A stretch of DNA of 64,000 nt. Source: Prostheceraeus crozeri (Eukaryota > Platyhelminthes > Polycladida > Euryleptidae). Shown piece by piece: positions 45,590 through 54,042 of this stretch (position 1 is its first letter; the number at the start of each line of letters is the position of its first letter). The position numbers were made by a program, and so were the translations under genes. The notes below the pieces were generated by a model, which made no database searches, was not told where the DNA came from, and saw only the letters and a list, made by a program, of their open reading frames with translations. The DNA is taken from NCBI GenBank assembly GCA_907163375.1, contig CAJQUW010005219.1:148743-212742 (forward strand). Reading direction: 5' to 3'.

Positions 45590-46412
45590 ATGATGTTGCC
45601 AAATGTTGGTGGAGGTGCATATATCCCGAATAATCGTGAATTAGAAATAGAAATAGAAAATTATATCATGAAAACTGCAGACGTTTTATCTGGTCCATTG
45701 CATCTTTCTATTCTTCCGCAACAAAATACAGAGTTGACAAATAAACAATATGTTGATACACAAATCAATGACTTAAAAGAAAAATATATAAACGATGTTT
45801 TGGTTCCACTGATGAATGAATTAAAGTTGCTTAAACTTAATGACAAATCATTAAACGAAAAATTATTAAAACTTGATAAAAAGGATAGAGAGCTAGAAGC
45901 AGATATAGCAAAACTTTTTAAAAAGATTTCTGAACGATCAAAAATTTTAATATTACTTTCTATAAAGTTAAAATCTGCTGTAATTAAAAATAAACATCAG
46001 ATAAAATTATTGAAAGAACAATTAGAAGATGAAATAGAAAAACTTCCTGAAAGAATTAAAAAAATTAAAGCAATTACAAACTACATTCCAAAAAAGTGTT
46101 GATGAATTAAGTTCCAAAATTACTCAACAAATGAAAAAGATGAATAGAATAATAAATGAAGTAAACTCGCTTAATCAAAAAGTTGATAAAATGAAAACTC
46201 TTAAAATCAATTTAGAAAATGAATTAAGGAAAAATTTACAAGAAAATTCTAAAGAAAATGAAAATAAAGAACAGTTAGATGCTGTTAAAAGACAATTAGA
46301 TGTTCTTAAAATTAAGTTAAATGCTCTTAAAGTGGCGTTGAAGATGAATCAGGAGAAAATGCAAGTTAATAGAAAAGAAATTAAATACATCACACGCTGC
46401 TTGACGCAATAG
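45590..46412 (+). pseudogene. P2 fibre-like coiled-coil protein
   Basis: It starts MMLPNVGGGAYIPNN, with LTNKQYVDTQINDLKEKYIND and long heptads as in P1. The first frame (170 codons) is longer than in P1. The second part has an extra charged insert (ELRKNLQENSKENENK) that P1 lacks. Broken about once. Confidence 0.65.
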
Positions 46413-46465
46413 ATAAAGTGCAACAGACAATTAATAAAGTTATCTCGAAGTTGTTGTCCATTCAC

Positions 46466-46555
46466 AAACGTAAATCTTGATCGACGAAGTCTTGGGTTTC
46501 TAACCTATCGGAGCGAAGCTCCTCGAGGCTTTAGCCAATCATAAACGTAAATCTT
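46466..46555 (+). repeat. 77-bp insert in P2, flanked by a 13-bp direct repeat
   Basis: AAACGTAAATCTT occurs at 46466-46478 and 46543-46555. Between them lies a stretch missing in P1 that contains the hairpin GGAGCGAAGCTCC (46510-46522) and CTCGAG. This looks like an insertion with a target duplication. Confidence 0.7.
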
Positions 46556-46597
46556 AACGTAAATATTTTTCCCAAAAGTCAAATTTATTCCTAAAAA

Positions 46598-47053
46598 ATG
46601 CCTATAATTTATAAACACAATCTTAAACATTTTGCTTCAAATCAAAAAATTGCTCATGAACCATCTATGAAATCTGTTTACCATTATAACAATGTAGAAA
46701 CAATTCAAAAAGAAGGAGATGGTATATTTTCTGGTATTGGAAGCATCGTTAACTTAATAAAAAATAATAAAGATTTGATTACATCTGCTGTCAAAGGAGC
46801 AGCTGCTATAGGTAGTACAGCTAGTGCCATATCAAATGCTGTTAAGTCTCAAAACGAATTATAACAACTAAAAACTATTCGTAAACTTAAGAATGATTCT
46901 GAAGAAAAAAAAAAATTAAAAAACTTAGAGGAAACAAAAAACAAAATTGCTAACATAGCTGTGGGGGGTGATAGTAAAAAGGGGAAGAAAACAGGCGTAG
47001 CCATAGAACGTTCAATTGAAGAAATAAGAGGCAATGGTCTTGCAAAATTCTAA
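46598..47053 (+). pseudogene. P2 minor capsid/pX-like protein
   Basis: Same protein as P1 19285-19788: MPIIYKHNLKHFASN, GDGIFSGIGSIVNLIKNN, KGAAAIGSTASAISNAV, and the end GNGLAKF. It lacks the two palindrome-derived inserts seen in P1. Broken about once. Confidence 0.6.
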
Positions 47054-47134
47054 AATTATATTTTAGTAAATTTTTTTAGTAAATTTTTCTGTGTATGAGA
47101 AAAAACAGAAAAAGTCAAGTTATTTTTTATAAAA

Positions 47135-48469
47135 ATGTCTTTGCTTATCAAAAATAAATTTAGATTAGACGAACCTCCTCTCGTCAGTTATAATCAAAAA
47201 AAGAATGACTATATAAGAATTGCTATGAATCCCGGATCTTCTAGTAGAGTAAATACTGGAGGAGATTTAATTTTTGAAGTTGATAATCAACAAAGTTATT
47301 TATATTTATCCGATTCGTTTTTACACTGTGAATATTCTTTATATAGTGATAGCAATTTTACAACACCATTACCAGATACCGATAATATTGCATTAGAGAA
47401 TAATTTTTTTCCAAGATTATTTACACAAATGCGTTTAGATGTTGCAACTCAAAATATAGAAACAATAAGTGATTCTCCAGGTGTAATTGATACAATGCTT
47501 AGATTTGTAACAATTGGTGAAAATAATAAAAAGCATGAAATCGAAGGTTGGTTTCCTGATACTAATGATGGTATAATTGTTGATGATTTAACTCACGCTG
47601 GAACAGATGCAGCAGGAATTGCGAAAGATGTAGAAAATATTGCAAATCATTTAAATAAAACAAATAATACTGCATATAAAGAAAGACGTGAATTTAACAA
47701 GAAAAGTAAACAGACAGTTAATTGGTCATTGTCTCCATTATTTGGATATTTAGATTATGATAAAATATCATATCAATTAGAATTTAAATTAATAATTCAT
47801 CGTACAACAAATAATGAATCAATCTTTTTTGCTAAGACTAGAAAAAAAGCATATTTAAAAATTGATAGACTTGAATGGTGGATAAATCATATTACTCCTA
47901 GTTTAGATGTTGAAACAGCTATTGCAAAAAGATTAAATACTAACAAACCAATTCCAGTAAATTTTCTAAAGCGTACTGCTAGTTCAGCAACTTTTTCCGA
48001 ACAAAGATTTAACTGGCATTTTACTAGAACTTCGAATACTCCAAGATATTTATTACTAACATTTCAAAGAAATAATTCTCCAAGTTTTGATAAGAACAAC
48101 AATCTTTTTCATATTAATACAATTCGAAGTTTACAAGTTTCATTAAATCAAACCCGATATCCAATTGATCCATTAAGATTCGATGATACCAATAATCAAT
48201 TTATGGAAGGATATGATGCTTATAAAAATCTTTGTATAGAATTTGAAGTTGAACCACAATTAACTCCTGGAGATTGGAGACATTTATATCCTGTTTTCTG
48301 TTTCGATTTAAGTGCACAATCTGAAGATATTATCAAGACTGGTTGTGATGTAACAATTAATATTGAAAAGAAAGATTCCACAACTTCATTGATGGCTTAT
48401 GGTTTATTGCTAGAAGATGTAAAATATTCTATTGAAATTCTTAATGGAAAGATGGCTAGGATTAATTAA
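47135..48469 (+). CDS. P2 major capsid protein, looks whole
   Basis: An uninterrupted 444-codon frame with SYLYLSDSFLHCEYSL (about residues 55-70), ENNFFPRLFTQMRLD (about 88-102), SPGVIDTMLRF (about 113), and a second half with WRHLYPVFCFDLSAQ (about 390-404) ending at NGKMARIN. The order of boxes agrees with double-jelly-roll capsid proteins of Polintons. It is somewhat shorter than most of these. A fossil in a dead element. Confidence 0.75.
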   Translation: MSLLIKNKFRLDEPPLVSYNQKKNDYIRIAMNPGSSSRVNTGGDLIFEVDNQQSYLYLSDSFLHCEYSLYSDSNFTTPLPDTDNIALENNFFPRLFTQMRLDVATQNIETISDSPGVIDTMLRFVTIGENNKKHEIEGWFPDTNDGIIVDDLTHAGTDAAGIAKDVENIANHLNKTNNTAYKERREFNKKSKQTVNWSLSPLFGYLDYDKISYQLEFKLIIHRTTNNESIFFAKTRKKAYLKIDRLEWWINHITPSLDVETAIAKRLNTNKPIPVNFLKRTASSATFSEQRFNWHFTRTSNTPRYLLLTFQRNNSPSFDKNNNLFHINTIRSLQVSLNQTRYPIDPLRFDDTNNQFMEGYDAYKNLCIEFEVEPQLTPGDWRHLYPVFCFDLSAQSEDIIKTGCDVTINIEKKDSTTSLMAYGLLLEDVKYSIEILNGKMARIN

Positions 48470-48479
48470 TTATTTTTTT

Positions 48480-48652
48480 TCATAACTTATATTTTTGGTA
48501 ACTTAAAATTTTTTCATAACTAGAATATATTAAAATTTTTGATAACTTAAAATTTTTCATAACTAGAATAGATTAAAAATTCTTAACTTAAAAAATTTTT
48601 CATGACTACAATAGATTAAAAATTTTCGTAACTTAAAATTTTTTTATTAAAA
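48480..48652. repeat. P2 AT-rich repeat between capsid and basic peptide
   Basis: Three or four copies of an AATTTTTNATAACTTAAAATTTTT-like unit with ACTAGAATA. P1 has the matching stretch at 17730-17880. No gene. Confidence 0.7.
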
Positions 48653-48763
48653 ATGTCGCAAGCGAAAAGTAATAATAATAAAACTGTTGAATTAAAATTA
48701 CGTAATATTGTTGACAAAAATACACCTAAAATTATTACGATTAACAAAAAAAGTATTACATAA
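48653..48763 (+). CDS. P2 tiny basic peptide, 36 codons
   Basis: MSQAKSNNNKT to INKKSIT. Same gene as P1 17605-17730 with fewer Asn codons. Too short for usual gene calling, but conserved in both elements and placed identically before the hydrophobic protein. Confidence 0.55.
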   Translation: MSQAKSNNNKTVELKLRNIVDKNTPKIITINKKSIT

Positions 48764-48771
48764 GTAAACCA

Positions 48772-49134
48772 ATGATAGAGAATATTCAATTACAAGAAGA
48801 AAAGAATGGCGGGATTCTCCCATTAATTCCTCTAATAATAGGAGGCATAGCAGCTGCGGGAACTGTCGCAGGTGGGACAGCTGGTATTGTCCAAGCAGTA
48901 AATAAAAATAAATCAGAGAAGGCTGCATTAGAAGAACAAAAACGTCATAACAGAGAGTTAGAGAAAGTTGCTAGGGGAGAAGGAGTAGTAGGTAATTTTA
49001 TTAGTAAATTAAAATTAGTTGATGAAGGAAAACGAGTTCTTAAAAATATTCTTCACAATGTTGATGATTTAATTGAAATTAAAGAAAATAAAGATGGTTC
49101 TGGAATATATCTAAGTCCTAGTATGATTCGGTAA
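48772..49134 (+). CDS. P2 small hydrophobic virion-type protein
   Basis: 120 codons, starting MIENIQLQEEKNGG. The hydrophobic Gly/Ala-rich segment is at about residues 14-40 and the charged helix after it. Matches P1 17234-17617 with few changes. Looks whole. Confidence 0.6.
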   Translation: MIENIQLQEEKNGGILPLIPLIIGGIAAAGTVAGGTAGIVQAVNKNKSEKAALEEQKRHNRELEKVARGEGVVGNFISKLKLVDEGKRVLKNILHNVDDLIEIKENKDGSGIYLSPSMIR

Positions 49135-49135
49135 T

Positions 49136-49195
49136 AACCTCAGGACCTTTGGTTCTATAGGTTAGTAACCTGAGGACCTTTGGTTCTATTAGGTA
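49136..49195 (+). repeat. Paired 31-bp direct repeats, P2 copy
   Basis: Two units with CCTNAGGACCTTTGGTTCTAT surround the palindrome GGTTAGTAACC (49160-49170), as in P1. Confidence 0.8.
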
Positions 49196-50530
49196 AAACA
49201 TTTATTTTATCTTTTAGAATGAATTCTACAAATTACGAAAATTTGATTAAATTAAAAATTGCTAATTTAGATTTATTGAATTATCTATTAAACAAAAATA
49301 AAAACTCAAATTGTCAGCATATTGGGGGTGACATACAAAAAACATTAGAAAACTTTCCTGGATTTATTTGGAGTAAATATTCGAAAGAAAAACATCTTCC
49401 TGGTCATTCATATACCGGTCGAGGAACTCGATTAGATATAAGACTAGATGAGAATAATAATCCAAAACAAGGTGAAGAACCAATAAACAGAGTAGATGCC
49501 GCAGCTTACAGACATGATTTAGCTTATCGAAATCATGACCTAAAATCTCGTCATGCAGCTCATAAGAAGATGATAGAAGATTTAGATAGTATTCAAAATC
49601 CTACATTTAGAGAAAGAATTGAAAGAATGTTTGTTAAGAAAGCTTTACAAGCTAAAATATTATTCGGTCAGGCTTTAAATGAAACGAAAGCAAAGCTGTC
49701 TGAGAGCAACGCTCGAACCTACGCGTCTGAAATTCATAAAGAATACAGAAGGCCTAAATATTTATTGAAAGTAAAAGTATTTAATAAAGATGATATTTGG
49801 AGTGCTGATCTTATTCATATGCCGAATGATTCTGATTATAAATACGCATTGACCGTTATAGATTTATATACACGATACGCTTGGGTAAAGCCTTTAAAAA
49901 ATAAAAGTGGACTATCAGTTAAATATGCGTTTGAAGAAATCTTTAAAGAAAGTAATAGAAAGCCAAGGAAATTGTTTGTTGATAAAGGATCGGAATTTTA
50001 TAACCGAAACGTTAAGCCACTATTTGAAACTGTTTATTCAACTGAGAACGCTGAAAGAATGTAGTGATAGAAAGATTCAATCGGACGTTAAAAAATAAAT
50101 TATTCAAGAAATTTACTGAGCAAAGAAATCAGAAATGGTTGAAGATATTACCAGGAATTGTAGAGCAGTACAATAATGAAGTTCATTCTGGTATTGAAGA
50201 AACCCCAAAGAATGCTTCTGACGACCCTGATTTAATACGAAAGAAAATATTCGAAAATAATTATTCGAATGAGAGTAATCCGAACTTGGAGAAACTTAAG
50301 CCGAAATTTAAAATTGGTGATAGAGTTAGAATATTTAAGTATAAGAATAAATTTGAAAAAGGCTTTGTTGGATACTGGACGAAAGAGATATTTGAAGTTT
50401 GTAAAATAAACTTAAAATAAATAAATAAAATAAACCAAACTTATCCGATTACTTACGAAATCAAAGATTTAGATGATGAAGATATCAGAGGCCGATTTTA
50501 TCAAAATGAATTACAACGAAGTGATTTTTA
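49180..50530 (+). pseudogene. P2 phospholipase A2-like domain fused to integrase
   Basis: One open frame (49180-50064) runs from the phospholipase domain (YTGRGT loop and RHDLAYRNHD) straight through a helical linker (AAHKKMIEDLDSIQNPTFRE) into the integrase core (IWSADLIH, LFVDKGSEF). The rest of the integrase (VIERFNRTL, then FKIGDRVRI) follows up to 50530. The start is probably the ATG at 49219. The element is broken here two or three times, but the fusion itself lies within a single unbroken frame. Confidence 0.85.
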
Positions 50531-50587
50531 ATTTTTTTTTGGATGACGACCACACAATGGTCGGTTGTAACTCAGGACCTCGGAATC

Positions 50588-51436
50588 CTACCAGGACTCA
50601 GGGAGATCCAGAGTGCGTCTAAGGATGTAGGCACTACCGAGCAGGGCAGCCTTAAGTAATTGAAGTGCTTGGTGTCGACCGGGAATCTCTTTGAGGTACT
50701 TCTTTAGGTTGTCAGTATGGGCTCCCAAGGATCCCACTACTACTGGTATCACTTTTGCTTTAATCTTCCACAGCTTCTGTACTTCTATTTTCAGGTCTTG
50801 GTACTTTGCTATTTTCTCTCGCTCTTTATTGCATATGTTTCTATCCTCGGGAACGGCGATATCGATTATGTATCTCATCTTCTCTTCTTTGTCCACTATC
50901 ACTATATCGTGCCTCCCTGCTGAAATGTTCTTGTCGGTTCTTATTTCGAAGTCCCATAAGATCTTCACCATGTCTGTTTCAATGACTGGCATCGGCATAT
51001 GTTTCCATGGCTCTGTCGATACGCTGATGTCATACTGTAGACAGATATCTCTATGGATCATTCTGGCAACTTCATTGTGGCGATTGAGGTACTCTTTTGA
51101 TGCCAGTTTTGAGCATCCTGTGAGTATATGGGACACTGTCTCATCTGCTGACTTACACATTCTGCACTTTGCATCATTGCTGGTTTTCAGGATGTATGTT
51201 GCATGTGCTTTCGTATTGACGGCTTGGTCTTGAGCTGCCGTTAGTAACGCTTCTGTGGTAATTTTCAAATTGACTGATTTCAACCAACCGTAAAAAGCCT
51301 GTCTAGATGTTATTTCCAGCATTTGTCTTGTGTATTGTCCGTGCATTATCTTATCTTTCCATTTATGGTATCGATCTTCTACAACTTTCATCTTCCAATC
51401 TTCTAAGGTATCTTGTCGCTGCCTGTACAAATTCAC
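50588..51436 (-). pseudogene. RLE-LINE zinc knuckle and restriction-like endonuclease
   Basis: The CCHC knuckle CRMCKSADETVSHILTGC is followed by HNEVARMIHRDIC and then the PD-(D/E)xK-type nuclease with WDFEIRTD, GRHDIVIVDK and IIDIAVPED, and ERE.IAKYQDL. This is the C-terminal order of R2/NeSL-type LINEs. The ORF ends with LPESW, close to the poly-A. Confidence 0.85.
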
Positions 51437-52612
51437 CCGATTTAACCACTACCAGCAGTGGGTCATCGTTTCTGTTTTGTACATATTCTGTTAGGCTTCT
51501 GTTTTCTTCTTCTATGACTTCCGCCAGATCTTTGAACCCCCTACCTCCCCGATCCCGCGGTAGGTAGAGACGGTCGATATCGGCTCTTGGATGTAGTGCA
51601 CCGCAGATGTTTAGTATCTTACGTGTCTTTCGGTTGAGTTCACTTAGTTCTTGCACTGTCCATTTCACCACTCCTCCAGTGTAGCTGATTACGGGTACTG
51701 CATATGCATTTATAGCCTCAGTCATATTCTTGGCGTACAACTTCGATTTCAGCAGTTTCTTTAATCTCCTCTTGTATTCTTTTGTTGCCCTTGCTTTTGC
51801 CACATCATCAAGTATGGTTTCTCTCTGAGGAATTCCCAAGTATTTATATCCATCTTGGGTCACATCCCTTATTAGTGCTTCTTCAGCTTGAAATCCGTCT
51901 GTTTCAATTACTCTCCCTCGATGGATTATAAGTCGCGCACATTTTTCGACTCCAAACTTCATGTTAATATCATCGCTGTATATCTTAACCGAGTTGATGA
52001 GGCAGTTGATGTCGTTTTCGGTTTTCCCGTATAGTTTTAAATCGTCCATGTATAGCAGATGATTGATTTTTCTTCCTCTTGTAAGTGCATACGATTTATC
52101 TATTCCATGTAAGATCTCACTCAGTGGGTTTATTGCAAGGCAGAACAACAGTGGTGAGAGTGAGTCTCCTTGGAAGATTCCTCTTTTGATCTTTATTGTT
52201 CCAATAACTTGCTTACTATGTGTAATGTTCGTCTCCCAATGTTTCATTGATGTTATTATCACTTTTTGTATGGACTTATTGATTTTGTACATGTCAAGGC
52301 ATTTCATGATCCATGAATGTGGAATGGAATCGAAATCCTTGCGATAATCGATCCATGCCATTGACAAGTTCTTCTTCCGTTTTTTACTTTCATCGGTGAT
52401 TGTTCTGTCTATGGCAAGTTGTTCTTTTGTGCCTCTGCAGTGTGGACGACAGCCCTTTTGTTCGCTGTGTATTATCTTCTGTGATTTTACATGTTGGTTT
52501 ATCTTTTTTGTTATTACTCCAGTGAACAATTTCCATAGGGTTGGGAGACATGTTATTGGCCGGAAATTGTCTGGAGTTGGAGGTTTATCTTCGTCTTTCT
52601 TTATAAGTACTG
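51363..52612 (-). pseudogene. RLE-LINE reverse transcriptase part
   Basis: RT motifs in order: CRPHCRGT, AWIDYRKDFDSIPHSW (motif A Asp), FQGDSLSPLLF (motif B), LLYMDDLKLYG (catalytic YxDD), then KYLGI and thumb. The frame is open from 52612 to the end of this ORF. A frameshift in 51363-51436 separates it from the endonuclease part. Confidence 0.9.
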
Positions 52613-52637
52613 TTTAATTATCATTATCATTATTATT

Positions 52638-52700
52638 GGAACTAACGTTTCGGGAATGAAATTCCCTTGTTAGGCGTAGCCATAGAACCTACGGTTCGTT
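52638..52700. repeat. 63-bp palindromic insert near the P2 protease end
   Basis: P1 reads ATTATTATTCAATTCTAAC at this place. P2 has 63 extra bases between ATTATT and CAATTCTAAC. The insert holds the hairpins GGGAAT-GAA-ATTCCC (52652-52666, inside CTAAC/GTTAG arms) and GAACC-TAC-GGTTC (52685-52697). Confidence 0.7.
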
Positions 52701-53117
52701 CAATTCTAACATAATATCAAGAAATGGTACTCCTTTTTGTAATTTAAATAAAACATAAAGACATAACTGACCACAGTAAGTAGTTCCCGGTTTTTGAATT
52801 TGAAATGTATTATAAGTTCCATTGCCAAGTAATTTTTTGACTTCATTTGTAGGTGGAAGTCCATGAGAGTCGAAATAGTAATTATCTCGATTTTTATTAA
52901 AGATACCTGCAGACCAATGTACTCCTTTTTCATCTGTTGTGTGAAGATTTGTTATGACATTTATAGTTATTGTTGGTTTATTTTAGATCAATTGTAATTC
53001 GACTCTCATTAGAACATGAAAATTCTTTATTCCTAATTGATTTGCAATTTTCTTTAGATCAAAATTTGTAGTTGTTTGCGTTCCATATAATTTTAAAAAC
53101 TCATTTATGTTGTTCAT
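52700..53117 (-). pseudogene. P2 adenain-like protease
   Basis: Start MNNINEFLKLYGTQTTTNFD at 53117. The Cys box region (TTACTGTGGTCAGTTATG, 52755-52772) and the FQIQK-like stretch match the P1 gene at 15421-15860. Convergent with the integrase, as in P1. Broken. Confidence 0.75.
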
Positions 53118-53340
53118 TTTATAATAAAAAAATTTCTTAAGGGACGCCGGAGTAGGATTTGCTGGTTATATATTCCACGTCTTACAAATGTCTAAGTGGG
53201 TGTAGCAGCTGTTTGTTCTTTCATACATTGTTTCCTTTCAATTGTTTGAGTGGGAGGTCACAGCTCTTTACACTGAAATGCCTTTTCTTCATAAATGCGA
53301 GAAGCAGATGTTCTCTACAATTGAGTGATCATCTGAGTGC
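53118..53340. other. P2 unplaced stretch at a rearrangement point
   Basis: It begins with the protease leader (CTTAAGGGA, shared with P1) and then changes to sequence without counterpart in P1, where the 141-codon gene would be expected. No coding signal seen. Confidence 0.5.
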
Positions 53341-53432
53341 AAAGCAGTAGCAACAACAGGAATTGTAAGAACGCCTGATGAAATGACAATTGTAAATACT
53401 CCTAAACTTATTGTTAAGAATATGTCAATTCC
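53341..53432 (-). pseudogene. P2 fragment of the membrane-protein gene
   Basis: About 92 bp correspond to the two hydrophobic segments of P1 31234-32046 (around 31687-31778), in the same orientation relative to the nearby terminal repeat. Only this fragment remains. Confidence 0.7.
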
Positions 53433-54042
53433 TTCAAATATTATTAGTCACATGATATATTTTAAAAACCTGAAAAACGTCCAAACTCATGAATTTGAGA
53501 TTCTTAACTTTTATGATTTTTTCGGTGTCCTGGAACGATCATGATTTTAGCAATGAAAATGTCATAATCACAAATTTGAGATTCTTAACTTTTATGATTT
53601 TCGGTGTCCTAGAACGGTCATGATTTTGGGAGTAAAAATTGTAATTCTCAAAGTTTGAGATTTTGAAAAATTTGAAAAATTGGGTATTTTTAAAAACGCC
53701 TAAATTTATGAATTTAGGTCTTCATAACCTGAAAAAGGGTACAAATTCATGAATTTATGTCGTTTTTAAAAATACCACTTTTGAAAAAATGGTACTTTTT
53801 GAATGGACTAAATTCATGTATTTAGGTCTTAAAAACCTGAAAAAGGGTTCAAATTCATGAATTTATGTCGTTTTTAAAAATACTATTTTTTTGAATTTTA
53901 TGGTGTCCTGGAACGGTCTAAATTCATGAATTTAGGCTTAAAAAACCTGAAATAATGACATAAATTGATAAATTTAGTCGTTTTTAAAGATACTATTTTT
54001 TTGAATTTTATGGTGTCCTGGAACTGTCTTTTGCCCATTACT
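53433..54042. repeat. P2 right terminal repeat with internal units
   Basis: Built from repeated boxes GGTGTCCTGGAACGGTC (53526, 53605, 53907, 54012) and CATGAATTTAGGTC. The last 100 bp are closest to the P1 end. Ends CCATTACT at 54042. Confidence 0.85.

Larger units (their letters stand above)
50534..52612 (-). mobile_element. LINE with restriction-like endonuclease, inserted in P2
   Basis: A 7-bp target duplication, TTTAATT, stands at 50527-50533 and 52613-52619. The 3' end is at the left with a short poly-A (T run on this strand). The element is 5'-truncated: coding begins inside the reverse transcriptase (NFRPITCLPTLWKLF). P1 shows the undisturbed site as AATTATCATTATC after the integrase, which confirms the edges. 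Confidence 0.9.
43969..54042. mobile_element. Truncated Polinton P2, related to P1
   Basis: The right end is intact. It finishes in CCATTACT at 54042, like P1, with CATGAC outside it. No matching left end exists: the element stops at about 43968 against the GC-rich fragment. It keeps the block fibre, minor capsid, major capsid, small basic and hydrophobic proteins, phospholipase-integrase and protease, in the opposite orientation to P1. Polymerase, penton and ATPases are absent. A LINE of 2.1 kb is inserted. Broken, with about six interruptions besides the LINE, although the major capsid frame is whole. Similarity to P1 is high in the shared genes, so the two are close relatives. Confidence 0.9.

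Noticed and set aside
50691-51567. Plus-strand hydrophobic frames in the LINE inside P2
   Set aside because: They are the opposite strand of the reverse transcriptase/endonuclease gene.
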